Shown: positions 1 through 10,720, counted from the stretch's first letter. The stretch is DNA of 64,000 nt from Actinomycetes bacterium (GCA_021837305.1 JAKBGV010000003.1:1-64000), one strand, 5' to 3'. Numbers and translations are program-made. The notes: generated by a model not told the origin, from the letters alone.

Positions 1-568
1 CGACGTCCTGGGTGTCGAGGCAGACCGGCCACGCGTCGATGTCGGCGAAGCGCTTAAAGAGGAGAGCCTTTCCCTCCATCACGGGCAGGGCCGCTTCGGG
101 GCCGATGTTGCCCAGTCCGAGCACGGCTGATCCGTCGGTCACGACGGCCACCGTGTTGCGCTTGATGGTGAGGTTGCGCGCGAGGCTCTTGTCTTTGGCG
201 ATGGCGTTCGAGATGCGAGCGACGCCGGGGGTGTAGGCCATCGACAGGTCGTCGCGGGTCTTGAGCGAAATCTTGGGCTTGACCTCGATGGTGCCGCCGA
301 GGTGCATGAGGAACGTGCGGTCACTGATCGCGTGCACCGAGGCGCCCACGACCGCCTCGACGACCTGGCCGAGGACTGCGGCGTGCTCTTCGTTACTCGC
401 GTTGCAGGTCACGTCGACCACCATGTGGCCGTCGATGGGCTCGACGACGTCGAGGGCGGTCACGAGTCCACCGGCGTCGGCGACGGCGGTGGCGATGTCG
501 GGAATGGTCGACGCCGCGTCCAAGATGACGCGCATGGTGATCGAGTAGGAGGCACTTGGCATGCTCAT
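1..568 (-). CDS. NAD(P)-dependent malic enzyme with N-terminal ACT-like domain (3' part beyond window)
   Basis: Oxidative decarboxylation of malate to pyruvate, cytosolic. The reading frame runs off the left edge, so only about 189 N-terminal residues are seen. Residues 1-80 form an ACT-like regulatory segment. From about residue 100 the malic N-terminal domain is clear: LSMAYTPGVARI with the catalytic tyrosine region, then GSAVLGLGNIG and MEGKALLFKRFADIDA. The ORF track lacks this frame because it has no stop in the window. ATG at 568 or at 562 is possible, and neither has a clear Shine-Dalgarno. An ACT-malic enzyme fusion is common in Actinobacteria. Family call is firm; cofactor choice (NAD or NADP) cannot be read here. 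Confidence 0.9.
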   Translation of the reverse strand, partial: MSMPSASYSITMRVILDAASTIPDIATAVADAGGLVTALDVVEPIDGHMVVDVTCNASNEEHAAVLGQVVEAVVGASVHAISDRTFLMHLGGTIEVKPKISLKTRDDLSMAYTPGVARISNAIAKDKSLARNLTIKRNTVAVVTDGSAVLGLGNIGPEAALPVMEGKALLFKRFADIDAWPVCLDTQDV

Positions 569-682
569 AGGGGGGTTCACGGCTTTCTCGCAGGATGGAC
601 TCGTTCGGTGCCGCCGAATGCGCCCGATGGCACCGGGAACCATGCTAGGTCGCCCGATGCGCGGTCCCATGTGACCGAAGAC

Positions 683-700
683 CGTTACTCCGGGGTAACG
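683..700 (-). terminator. Short inverted repeat just after the nitrilase-family gene
   Basis: CGTTAC and GTAACG form a perfect 6-bp stem around a 6-nt loop, starting right at the stop codon of the upstream minus-strand gene. There is no clear T-run, so this may be a weak terminator, an mRNA 3'-end structure or an operator for the malic enzyme gene. The rest of the 132-bp gap shows nothing else I can name. Confidence 0.35.
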
Positions 701-1549
701 CTACGCCCCGATCACCCGGACTGGTCGACGGTACAGCGCGGGTCGCCGGAAGCGAGTGACCGCGATCTGCGCACGACGACGCGACACCTCATCGAGGTCG
801 AGGGTGGCGGTTACCACCTGGGGCTCGTCGCCCGATGACTCGGCGAGGACCGCACCCCACGGGTCGACGATCAGCGCGTGACCGTAGGTCGCGATGCCGT
901 CACTCGTCACGCCGGCCTGGGTCGCGGCGACGACGAAGGCGTGGTTCTCGATCGCGCGCGATCGGACGAGCACGTGCCAGTGGCTCTTACCCGTGCTCAC
1001 GTTGAAGGCGGCCGGGATGGCGAGCACGTCGGCGCCGTTCGCGGCCAGCGTCTGATAGAGCTCGGGGAACCGGACGTCAAAGCAGACCGAGAGCCCGACG
1101 CTGAAGCGCTTCAGTTTGGCGACCACGAGCTCCTCGCCGGCGCTCAGGTCGTCGGACTCGCGGTGGGTGATGGCGCCGGGGACGTCGACGTCAAAGAGGT
1201 GGGTCTTGCGATAGGTGGCGACGATCGATCCCGAGGAATCGAGCAGGACGCTCGTGTTAAAGGGCCGCTCGTCGTCGCGACGCTCGAGCATGCTGCCGAG
1301 GTGGAGATGGATCCGCCGACGCTTCGCGACCGCCGCCATGCGCGCCGTCGTGGGACCGGGGATGGACTCGGCCACCTCGGTAAAGCGCCGCGAGGGACCG
1401 AGGTAGTTGAAGTACTCGGGAACCTGGACGTACGTCGCCCCCTCGTCAGCCGCGTACTCGACCAGGGCGACCGCGGATTCGAGGTTCTGTTCGGGATTGG
1501 CGCCCGAATTCATCTGAATCGCGGCGACGGTCACCGTTCGAGCCTTCAC
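701..1549 (-). CDS. Carbon-nitrogen hydrolase, Nit1/Nit2-like amidase
   Basis: A 282-residue nitrilase-superfamily hydrolase acting on small amides. The three catalytic residues are all visible: Glu about 45 in VPEYFNY, Lys about 115 in YRKTHLFD, and Cys about 156 in SVCFDVRFPELY. The RFPELY tail and overall length match the Nit1/Nit2 branch (deaminated glutathione amidase or omega-amidase), not true nitrilases. The start is GTG with AGGAGG a few bases upstream. It lies 44 bp downstream of the acyl-CoA synthetase on the same strand and may be co-transcribed. Its exact substrate is inferred only. Confidence 0.85.
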   Translation of the reverse strand: MKARTVTVAAIQMNSGANPEQNLESAVALVEYAADEGATYVQVPEYFNYLGPSRRFTEVAESIPGPTTARMAAVAKRRRIHLHLGSMLERRDDERPFNTSVLLDSSGSIVATYRKTHLFDVDVPGAITHRESDDLSAGEELVVAKLKRFSVGLSVCFDVRFPELYQTLAANGADVLAIPAAFNVSTGKSHWHVLVRSRAIENHAFVVAATQAGVTSDGIATYGHALIVDPWGAVLAESSGDEPQVVTATLDLDEVSRRRAQIAVTRFRRPALYRRPVRVIGA

Positions 1550-1593
1550 GACGCCTCCTGTCCTAGTGGCAATCTATCGGCGACGCGCACGAC

Positions 1594-3213
1594 CTACGTC
1601 GGGTCGGGGGGCGTGTGCGTGGCGACCCAGTCGCGAACCTCGTGTTTGCGGGTCTTGCCGGTCGCGGTCTTGGGCAGCTGGTCGGCGACGAGCACACGCT
1701 TGGGCACCTGGAAGCCCGCCAGGTGGTCCTTGGCGTAGGCGATGACCGACGCGGCGAGCACTGCGGGGTCGAGTGACCCGTCGGGCACCACGACGGCCCA
1801 GACGGCTTCGCCCCAGTGCTCGTCGGGCACGCCGACGATGACGCTCTCGGCGACACCGGGAGCGCTGCTGACGATTCGCTCGACGTCGACCGACGAGACG
1901 TTCTCGCCGCCCGTCTTGATGATGTCCTTCAGTCGGTCGCTGAACCAGACCACGCCGTTTGCGTCGAGGTGGCCAATGTCACCGCTGTGGAACCAGCCGT
2001 GGGCGAAGGCCGCTGTGTTGGCGTCAGGGTTGTTCCAGTAGCCGCTCGCGACGTGGGGACCGCGGTAGGCGATCTCACCGGTCTCGCCCACGGGCACCGC
2101 CCGCCCGTTGAGGTCGAGGCAGTCGGTGCGCACCGTCGGGACGGAGGGTCCCCACGACTCGGGCGCCGACGCGCGGTGCTCGGGCCACTGCAGCACCGTG
2201 GCGGGCACCACCTCGGTCTGACCCGATCCGAGGATGACGGCGGCGTTCGAGAAGGCGGCGTCCACCCGATCGAGCAGCTCACGGCTCATGGGGGCCATCG
2301 CGTAGACGGCGCGGCGCACCGAGGAGACGTCGCGCGGCGTACTCGCTTGCTCGTTGACGAGGGCGGCCCACATCATCGGCAGGAGCATCATGTGCGTGAC
2401 CCGGTTCGCCTCGACGGCGTCGAGGACTCCGGCGGGGGCAAAGGGCCCCGGCAGGACGACGGTCCCTCCGGTGACGAGCACGGGCAGACAGAGCGTGTTG
2501 AGCGCCGTGGTGTGAAAGAGGGGAAGCACGTTGAGCAGGGTCGACGGCTCCGATCCCCAGCGGTGCTCCATCATCAGGGCGTTGGTGAGAGTGGCGACGA
2601 GCACGCTCAGGTGACTGACGAGGACGCCCTTCGGCCGTGACGTGGTGCCCGAGGTGTAGAGACACTGGAGCGTGTCGCGATCCTCAACGAGCACGGCGAG
2701 GGGCGCAGCTTCGCCAACGGCGAGCTCGTCCCAGCGGAGGGTCGTGACGCGGGTGCTGGCGAGTGACGCGTCACCCACGACGATCACGGTGGTCACCGTG
2801 GCGAGTCCACCGAGTAGGCCATCGAGTACTGGCACGAAGGCGGCATCAACGACGACGACGGGTGACGCGGCGTCGGTGATGATCCACTCGATGTCCGAGG
2901 GTGCCAGTGTCACGTTGACCGGCATCGCCACGAGGGACGCCTTGGCGCACGCGAAGTACGTCGCGAGGAACCGCCACGAGTTGCCCATGAGCATGGTCAC
3001 GGGCGTCTGGCGCTCGTCGACGATTCGGTGCAGCGACGCAGCGAGCGCTTCGGCCGCACCGTCGAGTTGACGGTAGGTGACCGGTTCGCCGCGGTCGAGG
3101 ACCGCGACCCGGTCGGGGAACATGGCCGCCGAACGTCCGATAGCGTCGCCGACGCACGCGCGCGTGGCGAGGTTCACGTCGAGGGGGGAGAGTCCGGAGA
3201 GGTCTGGCTTCAC
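1594..3213 (-). CDS. AMP-forming acyl-CoA synthetase (fatty-acid/carboxylate CoA ligase)
   Basis: Activates a carboxylic acid with ATP and CoA through an acyl-adenylate. The 539-residue protein has the P-loop motif LYTSGTTSRPKGVLVSH near residue 190, GWFHSGDIG and FSDRLKDIIKTGGENVSS near 400, and the C-terminal catalytic lysine motif LPKTATGKTRKHE. These place it in the ANL superfamily, medium/long-chain branch. The start (GTG at 3213) is preceded by AAAGGA. It follows the acyl-CoA dehydrogenase by 28 bp, so the pair likely forms a beta-oxidation-type unit: activation and first oxidation of the same acid. Chain length or ring specificity cannot be read from sequence by eye. Confidence 0.9.
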   Translation of the reverse strand: MKPDLSGLSPLDVNLATRACVGDAIGRSAAMFPDRVAVLDRGEPVTYRQLDGAAEALAASLHRIVDERQTPVTMLMGNSWRFLATYFACAKASLVAMPVNVTLAPSDIEWIITDAASPVVVVDAAFVPVLDGLLGGLATVTTVIVVGDASLASTRVTTLRWDELAVGEAAPLAVLVEDRDTLQCLYTSGTTSRPKGVLVSHLSVLVATLTNALMMEHRWGSEPSTLLNVLPLFHTTALNTLCLPVLVTGGTVVLPGPFAPAGVLDAVEANRVTHMMLLPMMWAALVNEQASTPRDVSSVRRAVYAMAPMSRELLDRVDAAFSNAAVILGSGQTEVVPATVLQWPEHRASAPESWGPSVPTVRTDCLDLNGRAVPVGETGEIAYRGPHVASGYWNNPDANTAAFAHGWFHSGDIGHLDANGVVWFSDRLKDIIKTGGENVSSVDVERIVSSAPGVAESVIVGVPDEHWGEAVWAVVVPDGSLDPAVLAASVIAYAKDHLAGFQVPKRVLVADQLPKTATGKTRKHEVRDWVATHTPPDPT

Positions 3214-3241
3214 TCGAAGTCCTTTCGAGGTCGAAACTGCA

Positions 3242-4387
3242 CTACATCGGGTAGCCGTCGAGTCGGGCGAGCACCTTCAGCATCACCTCGTCGGCGCCAC
3301 CGCCGATCGAGGACAGACGCATGTCGCGGAAGAACCGGGCCGTCCAGGTCTCCTCCATGTAGCCCACGCCGCCGTGGAACTGCAGACAGAGGTCGGCCAC
3401 ATCACGCGCGAGTCGCCCGGCGGTCAGCTTCGCGACCGTCGCCGCCCGGGTGATGTCCTCGCCGGCCATCAGGTCGCTCGCGCACTGCAGGTTGTGACTG
3501 CGCAGGAGGTCCACACGCGCGGAGAGCTCAGTGAGGCGGTACGCGACGTACTGCCTCGTGGCCAGGGGCTCGCCGAACACGGTCCGCTCGAGCAGGTAGT
3601 CGCGGGTCCGCTCGAGCGCGTAACGGCACTGCCCGACGATCGAGTAGGCGGCGCTCATGCGCTCGACGACGAACTGTCGCATCTGCTGCTCGAATCCTCG
3701 TCCCGGTTCACCGATCGCGTTCTCGATGGGTACGCGCACGTCGTCAAGGACGAGTTCGGCGGTGTCCGAGGATCGATTGCCGAGCTTGTCGAGCTTGCGC
3801 GCGACGCTGAAGCCGGGCGTCGAGGTGGGCACGATGATCTGGGACATCCCGCGATAGCCACCCTCGTTCGAGGTCCGCGCGAGCAGGCAGACCCAGTCGG
3901 CCTGTGTGCCGTTGGTTATGTAGAGCTTGCGCCCGTTGATCACCCAATCGCCACCGTCGCGAACGGCCCGGGTGGTGATCGCGGCGACATCGCTGCCCGC
4001 GTCGGGCTCGGTGACCGCGATCGCCGCGACTGCCGTGCCCGCGATCGCGGGGGCGAGGAATCGTTGCTTCAACTCGTGTGAGCCGAACTGGGCGAGGGCT
4101 GGCGTAGCCATGCTGGTCTGGACGCCGATCGCCATGGCGACGCCGGCGGCGGTGATGCGGCCGTACTCCTCGCCGGCGATGAGCGAGAACAGGTGACTGG
4201 CCCCCTCGCCGCCGTAGGCCGGGTCGTACTCGAGACCGAGGAGTCCGTAGGACGCGAGCTTGGGGAAGAGGTCGTGGGCGGGGAAGATTCCCGAGCGCTC
4301 CCACTCGTCGACGTAGGGGTTGATCTCGCGTTCGACGACCGACCGGACGGTCGATCGGAAGGCTTCGTGCTCATTGGAGAAGCGCAC
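3242..4387 (-). CDS. Acyl-CoA dehydrogenase (IVD/LCAD-like catalytic base)
   Basis: FAD-dependent alpha,beta-dehydrogenation of an acyl-CoA. The 381-residue protein shows the standard signatures VTEPDAGSD near 135 and QFHGGVGYMEE near 340. The usual C-terminal catalytic glutamate is replaced by SIGGGADEV, while QFVVERMSAAY in the middle helix carries a glutamate at the place used by isovaleryl- and long-chain-type enzymes; this assignment is my alignment by eye. The GTG start at 4387 follows a TACGCT box by exactly 6 nt, so translation is probably leaderless. It is first in the unit with the downstream acyl-CoA synthetase. Confidence 0.9.
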   Translation of the reverse strand: MRFSNEHEAFRSTVRSVVEREINPYVDEWERSGIFPAHDLFPKLASYGLLGLEYDPAYGGEGASHLFSLIAGEEYGRITAAGVAMAIGVQTSMATPALAQFGSHELKQRFLAPAIAGTAVAAIAVTEPDAGSDVAAITTRAVRDGGDWVINGRKLYITNGTQADWVCLLARTSNEGGYRGMSQIIVPTSTPGFSVARKLDKLGNRSSDTAELVLDDVRVPIENAIGEPGRGFEQQMRQFVVERMSAAYSIVGQCRYALERTRDYLLERTVFGEPLATRQYVAYRLTELSARVDLLRSHNLQCASDLMAGEDITRAATVAKLTAGRLARDVADLCLQFHGGVGYMEETWTARFFRDMRLSSIGGGADEVMLKVLARLDGYPM

Positions 4388-4393
4388 GGCCGC

Positions 4394-4399
4394 AGCGTA
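4394..4399 (-). promoter_or_regulatory. -10 box (TACGCT) for a leaderless acyl-CoA dehydrogenase mRNA
   Basis: TACGCT ends exactly 6 nt before the GTG start at 4387. This spacing puts the transcription start at the start codon. No Shine-Dalgarno lies in between. The same arrangement recurs through the window. Confidence 0.6.
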
Positions 4400-4465
4400 G
4401 CAGTGGTGAATCGTGACGGCCGGGTCCGGTCTCGGGTGCCCACGGTCACGCCGCCGGGGTGTCGG

Positions 4466-4855
4466 TCAGTCGGAGTGGTGGTCGCCGACCTCGATGGGCG
4501 CAAGGGCGGCCATCTCGTCGTCGGTGAAGACCGACGAACGGATCAGGAAACGGACACCTTCGGGCGCCTCGAGCGAGAAGCCGCCACCGCGTCCGGGCAC
4601 GACGTCGACCAGTAGGTGCGTGTGGCTCCAGTACTCGAACTGGTCGGCGCCCATGTAGAACGGCGTTCCGGCCACCTCGCCGAGGTAGACGTCACGCTGG
4701 CCGATCCGAAACTCGTTGCGCGGATAGCACATCGGGCTCGAACCGTCACAGCAGCCCCCCGACTGGTGGAACAGCAGCGGTCCGTGCTGGTCCACCAGTC
4801 GGGCGACGAGTGCCGCCGCCTCGTCGGTGATGTCGACGCGACGAAGTTCGTTCAT
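4466..4855 (-). CDS. DUF779 protein, aldehyde dehydrogenase partner
   Basis: A 129-residue DUF779 family protein. The centre carries the conserved cysteine cluster FHQSGGCCDGSSPMC and the histidine motif YWSHTHLLVDV, which suggest metal binding. DUF779 genes are very often paired with ExaC-type aldehyde dehydrogenases; the precise role is unknown. The ORF track extends it to 5077, but the true start is almost certainly ATG at 4855, two bases after the aldehyde dehydrogenase stop codon. That spacing implies translational coupling in one mRNA. The added N-terminal residues in the track are an out-of-frame reading of the dehydrogenase gene. Confidence 0.88.
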   Translation of the reverse strand: MNELRRVDITDEAAALVARLVDQHGPLLFHQSGGCCDGSSPMCYPRNEFRIGQRDVYLGEVAGTPFYMGADQFEYWSHTHLLVDVVPGRGGGFSLEAPEGVRFLIRSSVFTDDEMAALAPIEVGDHHSD

Positions 4856-4857
4856 GG

Positions 4858-6375
<1,518 letters not shown>

Positions 6376-6416
6376 GATCCCCCCAATTTCTTACCTGGCG
6401 CGTGCGCCGAACTTCG

Positions 6417-6433
6417 GTTGCGCGTCTCGCAAC
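6417..6433. promoter_or_regulatory. Candidate operator in the aldehyde dehydrogenase/regulator divergent region
   Basis: GTTGCG and CGCAAC form a perfect 6-bp inverted repeat with a 5-bp spacer, 42 bp upstream of the aldehyde dehydrogenase start and 115 bp upstream of the regulator. It is the clearest palindrome in this 173-bp gap and is a good candidate for the binding site of the divergent GAF-domain regulator. Confidence 0.5.
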
Positions 6434-6548
6434 GGGCGAATGGTAGGGGCGCAGAGGTTGGGAAAAGGTTGGCGCCGACGCCCTATCACCGGCGCCGCTC
6501 GCGCGGTATCGTTCGCAGCAGGCGGGGTTCGTCGATGGGGGCTGGGAC

Positions 6549-7766
6549 GTGAATCGCGAATTGAAGGAGCGTCGAGGCGACGTCGAGGCGCTGTGGCGCT
6601 ACGTCGTGGGGGCGCACGGCTCGACGAGCGAGGCGCGCCCGGAGGTCTTCGCCTCCTGGCAACGATCGGCGCAAGCGGTGCCGGTGGACCTCGCGCTCGC
6701 GCCCATGGTGGACCCGGTGACGGCGACCGCCCAGTTCGCCGAGTCACGGCTGGGCCGCGCGAGCCGAGTCATCTTGGACGACTTGCGTGACGTCACCGCC
6801 GACGGCGACCTGGTCGCCGCACTCACCGACGAGACGGTGACTATTACCTGGCTCGCCGGAGGACGTCGAATGCGCCGTAACGCGGACGCCGTCAACTTCG
6901 CCCTCGGCGGATGTTGGAGTGAGGGGTCCGTGGGGACCAACGCACTGGCGCTCGCCCACGAGCTAGGTCGACCGGCGACGGTCTTCTCGGCCGAGCACTA
7001 CGCCCCGATGGTGCACGACTGGGTCTGCTATTCGGCCCCCATCATCGACCCGCTCGACGGCCGCTCGCTCGGCGTGATCGACGTGTCGTCGCTGTGGAGC
7101 AAGTTCAACCCCTCGTTGCTGACGATGGTTCGAGCCCTGGCGCGCAACGTCGAATACGAGCTGGCCCGCGACCCGATGGCGGCGGTGGTCGTGGACTCGC
7201 CCGAGTCCCGCGGTGACCTCGTGCTGCGCGTGCTCGGCTCGTCGTCGGTGTCCATGAACGGCCGACCCGTTCGGGTCAGCCCGAGGCAGCTCGAGCTGCT
7301 CGCGGTGCTCGCCATGCACGACGAGGGACTCACCCTGGATGAACTCACGGCCTTGGTCTACGGTGACCAACCGATCAGCGCCACGACGGTGAAGGCCGAG
7401 TTGTCACACTTGCGACAACTGGTCGGTGAGGTCATCGCGTCGCGGCCGTACCGGCTCACCGGACGCGTCGACGCCGATCACGTGCGGGTGCTGCGAGCCC
7501 TGGCGAGTGGAGACCTCAACGCCGCCGTGGATCTCTATCGGGGTTCGCTGCTCGTGACTTCCGAGAGCCCCGAAATCTCCTCGTGGCGCCACCAGATCGA
7601 CGTAGCCATCCGCAACGCGGTCACCCGGTCAAAGAACCCCGAACTGCTGTACCGGCTCAGTGCGTGCTGTCCCGACGACGACGACGTGGCGGAGCTCGCG
7701 CTCGCGCTGATGGCCCCCGACGACGTGCGTCGCGGTGTGGTCGCGGGACGTCGCGTCCGCTACTGA
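6549..7766 (+). CDS. GAF-domain transcriptional regulator with C-terminal winged-helix domain
   Basis: A 405-residue cytosolic regulator. Residues about 80-205 resemble the GAF/AcoR-type sensor region (GGCWSEGSVGTNALALA, VHDWVCYSAPIID). Instead of the sigma54 AAA+ and Fis domains of true AcoR proteins, residues about 220-310 look like an OmpR/SARP-type winged helix (VSPRQLELLAVLA; TTVKAELSHLRQLVGEV), followed by a short helical tail. It is divergent from the ExaC-type aldehyde dehydrogenase and likely controls it in response to an aldehyde or alcohol signal. The start is GTG with a weak upstream GGGGG. Function is inferred from domain and position. Confidence 0.75.
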   Translation: MNRELKERRGDVEALWRYVVGAHGSTSEARPEVFASWQRSAQAVPVDLALAPMVDPVTATAQFAESRLGRASRVILDDLRDVTADGDLVAALTDETVTITWLAGGRRMRRNADAVNFALGGCWSEGSVGTNALALAHELGRPATVFSAEHYAPMVHDWVCYSAPIIDPLDGRSLGVIDVSSLWSKFNPSLLTMVRALARNVEYELARDPMAAVVVDSPESRGDLVLRVLGSSSVSMNGRPVRVSPRQLELLAVLAMHDEGLTLDELTALVYGDQPISATTVKAELSHLRQLVGEVIASRPYRLTGRVDADHVRVLRALASGDLNAAVDLYRGSLLVTSESPEISSWRHQIDVAIRNAVTRSKNPELLYRLSACCPDDDDVAELALALMAPDDVRRGVVAGRRVRY

Positions 7767-7838
7767 CGACAACGAACGTCCGCGGCGACCTGGCTAGCCT
7801 ACGTTCGGGGTGGGCTTTGTCAACGAAGGGTGGAAACC

Positions 7839-9074
7839 GTGCCGTACGCATTTTCTGATCGAGGTCTCGAGGTTCAAGAGTCGGTCCATCGATTCATCGA
7901 ACACGTCATCGAGCCGAACGAGCAGACGTACTACGACCAGTTAGAGGAGCTCGGGATCGACGGCTACCCCCCGATCCTCGACCGGTTCAAGTCCCAGGCG
8001 CTCGAGCGCGGGCTGTGGAACCTGTTCCTGCCACACCTCAACGCCGATAGCCCCGGGACGCCCCTGTCGAACCTCGACTACGCGCCGATCTCTGAACAGC
8101 TGGGTCGTTACTCGTTCGCCTCCGAGGCCATGAACTGCAACGCCCCCGATACGGGCAACATGGAGATCTTGAACCTCTACGGTTCCGAGCGAGTGAAGGC
8201 CGAGTGGCTGGCCCCGCTGCTCGCGGGCGAGATCCGCAGCGCTTTCTCCATGACCGAGCCCGACGTCGCGTCCTCGGACGCGACGAACATCGGACTGTCG
8301 ATCGAACGCGACGGTGACGAGTACGTGTTGAACGGGCGGAAGTGGTTCTCGAGCGGTGCGCGCTCACCGCGTTGCAAGGTGCTGATCGTGATGGGTAAGA
8401 CCGATCCGTCCGCCCCCCGCCATCGCCAGCAGTCGATGATCGTGGTGCCCCGCGACACCCCCGGTGTCGAGATCGGTGTCGAGCCCCACGTCTTTGGCTA
8501 CGACGAGCGCGGTGGGCACCCCGAGGTCATCTACCGCAACGTCCGCGTGCCGGTGGACTACCTGCTCGGCGAGGAGGGCGGCGGCTTCGCCATCGCCCAG
8601 GCCCGGCTCGGGCCGGGGCGGATCCACCACTGCATGCGCACCATCGGCGTCGCCGAGCGGGCGCTCGAGCTGATGGTGAGCCGCTCACTCGAGCGTCAGA
8701 CCTTCGGGACGAGCCTCGCCCACAAGGGACTGATCCAGGACTGGATCGCCGAGTCGCGCATCGAGATCGACATGGCGCGCGAATACGTGCTGCACACGGC
8801 GCACCTCATGGACACAGTCGGTAACAAGGGCGCAGCGGCCGAGATCGCTGGCATCAAGGTGGCGGTGCCGAACATGGCGCTCAAGGTCATTGATCGGGCG
8901 ATTCAGGTGCACGGCGCCGCGGGCGTGACCCAGTTCACGCCGCTCGCGCACATGTACGCGGGCATTCGCACGCTACGCATCGCCGACGGCCCCGACGAGG
9001 TCCACAAGATGACGATCGCGCGCCGAGAGATCCGCAAGCACAGCCGCGACTTCCACATCGGTCCAACCCAGTAA
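7839..9074 (+). CDS. Acyl-CoA dehydrogenase, ACAD10/11-like branch
   Basis: FAD-dependent acyl-CoA dehydrogenase of about 411 residues. Signatures: SMTEPDVASSDATNI near 140, RTIGVAERALELM near 270, IQVHGAAGVTQFTPLA near 350 and RIADGPDEVHK near 385. The SSDATNI and ADGPDEVH motifs are characteristic of the ACAD10/11 and related FadE branch that handles long or branched acyl-CoAs. The ORF track starts at 7830, but GAAGGG is placed correctly (8 nt) for the GTG at 7839, so I prefer that start. It stands alone, with TAGCCT as a possible -10 about 45 bp upstream. Confidence 0.9.
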   Translation: MPYAFSDRGLEVQESVHRFIEHVIEPNEQTYYDQLEELGIDGYPPILDRFKSQALERGLWNLFLPHLNADSPGTPLSNLDYAPISEQLGRYSFASEAMNCNAPDTGNMEILNLYGSERVKAEWLAPLLAGEIRSAFSMTEPDVASSDATNIGLSIERDGDEYVLNGRKWFSSGARSPRCKVLIVMGKTDPSAPRHRQQSMIVVPRDTPGVEIGVEPHVFGYDERGGHPEVIYRNVRVPVDYLLGEEGGGFAIAQARLGPGRIHHCMRTIGVAERALELMVSRSLERQTFGTSLAHKGLIQDWIAESRIEIDMAREYVLHTAHLMDTVGNKGAAAEIAGIKVAVPNMALKVIDRAIQVHGAAGVTQFTPLAHMYAGIRTLRIADGPDEVHKMTIARREIRKHSRDFHIGPTQ

Positions 9075-9088
9075 CGCCGCTAACGCCG

Positions 9089-10390
9089 CTAACGCGCGCG
9101 TAGCACCTCGCCGATCGCGGCGGGCAAATCTGATGACCGGGCGTACCTCGACAGGCGAGAACCCGCCGCTCCGTGTACGTACGCGCCGAGGGCCGCTGCG
9201 TCGAAGGGTTCGTGGCCGCGCGCGATGCTCGCGCCCACGAGGCCCGCGAGCACGTCACCGGTGCCAGCGGTCGCGAGCGCACTGGTCCCGGACTGAATAA
9301 CGCGTACGCGACCGTCGGGACCTGCGACGACGGTGGTGGGTCCCTTCAACAGCACGACGCAGCCGCTCGCGCGCGCGAGGGTGCGCGCCGCGTCGAGTCG
9401 GTCAGCGGACGGACTCGATCCAACGAGCCGCTCGTACTCGCCGTCGTGGGGTGTGAGCACCCAGGGCTCGCCGCGTCGAACCGCGAGCACCGACTCGTCC
9501 AGGCCGTCGGCGTCGAGGACGACCGGGACGCGGACCTCGGCGAGGCGTGAGACGAGCCACGAGACCGCGTCACGACCGAGGCCGGGTCCGGCCACGACCG
9601 CGCGACTGCGCGTGTCGGGTGGGCCGTCGGTGCGAACCACTTCGCTCGCGATGGCGACGTGGCCCCCTAGCTCGCCACGGGTCGCGAGGCGGATCATCGA
9701 CGCACCGCCCGCGAGGGCCCCTCGGGTCACCAAATCGGCCGCACCCGGCATCATCGTGGAGCCGGCGATCACGTCCACGGCGTGGTGCCACTTGTGGTCG
9801 GTTCGGTTCCAGCGCACGAAGCCGGTGAGGTCGCTCGCCTCGAGCAGTCCGTCATCGTCGTCGCCCTCGATACCGAGGCTAAAGACGCGAAGTTCCCCGA
9901 CGTAGGCGGCGGCGTGCCCCGTGACGTGGGCGGGTTTGAGCGCACCGAGCGCGACGGTGACGTGCGCCTTCATCGGTTGGCCGAGCACTTCGCCGGTGTC
10001 GGCGTCGACGCCCGAGGGCAGGTCGGCCGCGACCACGATGGTCGTCGGGGGCACGTGGGGCGCGCGGTAGGGCCGCGAGCACCCGAGGCCGAAGGCCGCG
10101 TCGATGACGAGGTCAAAACCCCGCAGGGCCGACGGCTGTTCGGCGACCTCGATGACGGTCACGTGCGCGCCACGCCGGCGCAGCTGCTCGGCGGCGACGC
10201 GTCCGTCGGCTCCGTTGAGTCCCGGGCCGACCACGACCGCGACGCGCGCGCCGTAGGTGGAGCGCAGGTGTTCGCTCGCGACCAGCGCGATGGCCAGACC
10301 AGCGTCACGGACGAGGGCGTCGACCCCCCGGCGCGCCACCGCGCGCGCGTCGGCGCGTCGCATCGCGGTGGTGGAGAGGATCGGGATCAT
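9089..10390 (-). CDS. nnr: Bifunctional NAD(P)H-hydrate epimerase/dehydratase
   Basis: Repairs hydrated NADH/NADPH: an N-terminal epimerase domain (about residues 1-200) joined to a C-terminal ADP/ATP-dependent dehydratase domain (about 205-433). Seen motifs: VVGPGLNGADGRVAA in the epimerase (the usual form is GNNGGDG), and LDADGLDE, TPHDGEYERL, VLLKGPTTVV and ATAGTGDVLAG in the dehydratase. The family length is about 470-520, so this is slightly short. It sits directly upstream of the YbjQ gene on the same strand and is convergent with the acyl-CoA dehydrogenase. The epimerase phosphate-binding loop is somewhat divergent. Confidence 0.9.
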   Translation of the reverse strand: MIPILSTTAMRRADARAVARRGVDALVRDAGLAIALVASEHLRSTYGARVAVVVGPGLNGADGRVAAEQLRRRGAHVTVIEVAEQPSALRGFDLVIDAAFGLGCSRPYRAPHVPPTTIVVAADLPSGVDADTGEVLGQPMKAHVTVALGALKPAHVTGHAAAYVGELRVFSLGIEGDDDDGLLEASDLTGFVRWNRTDHKWHHAVDVIAGSTMMPGAADLVTRGALAGGASMIRLATRGELGGHVAIASEVVRTDGPPDTRSRAVVAGPGLGRDAVSWLVSRLAEVRVPVVLDADGLDESVLAVRRGEPWVLTPHDGEYERLVGSSPSADRLDAARTLARASGCVVLLKGPTTVVAGPDGRVRVIQSGTSALATAGTGDVLAGLVGASIARGHEPFDAAALGAYVHGAAGSRLSRYARSSDLPAAIGEVLRAR

Positions 10391-10396
10391 GGTGGT

Positions 10397-10720
10397 TCAG
10401 TCGACGGGTTCGACGACGACTGCCGTGCCGTAGGCCAGTATCTCCTGGTAGGTGTTGGCCAACTCGTTCGAGTCGTAGCGCATCGCGAGCACCGCGTTCG
10501 CCCCGAGGGCCTGGGCGGCCTCGGACATGCGGTCGAGGGCCTCACCGCGGGACTGCTGGAGCTGTTGGGTGAGCCCGCGCAGCTCGCCGCCGCCGATCGC
10601 CTTCAAGGCGGCGCCGAGCTGGGCGCCGACGTTGCGGGTCCGCACCGTGAGCCCGTTCACCTCGCCGATCACCTTGGTGATCCGGTAACCGGGCAGGTCG
10701 TTCGTCGTGACAATGAGCAC
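10397..10720 (-). CDS. YbjQ/UPF0145 (DUF74) family protein
   Basis: A 107-residue protein of the YbjQ family, proposed to be a pentameric heavy-metal-binding protein; the physiological role is unknown. Typical features are the start MLIVTTNDLPGYRI, the central GGELRGLTQQLQQSR and the C-terminal AVLAMRYDSNEL...EILAYGTAVVV. The ORF track runs to 11512, but the real start is GTG at 10720, which has a near-perfect AAAGGAGG six bases upstream. It ends 6 bp before the Nnr start, so the two genes are probably one operon. Confidence 0.88.
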   Translation of the reverse strand: MLIVTTNDLPGYRITKVIGEVNGLTVRTRNVGAQLGAALKAIGGGELRGLTQQLQQSRGEALDRMSEAAQALGANAVLAMRYDSNELANTYQEILAYGTAVVVEPVD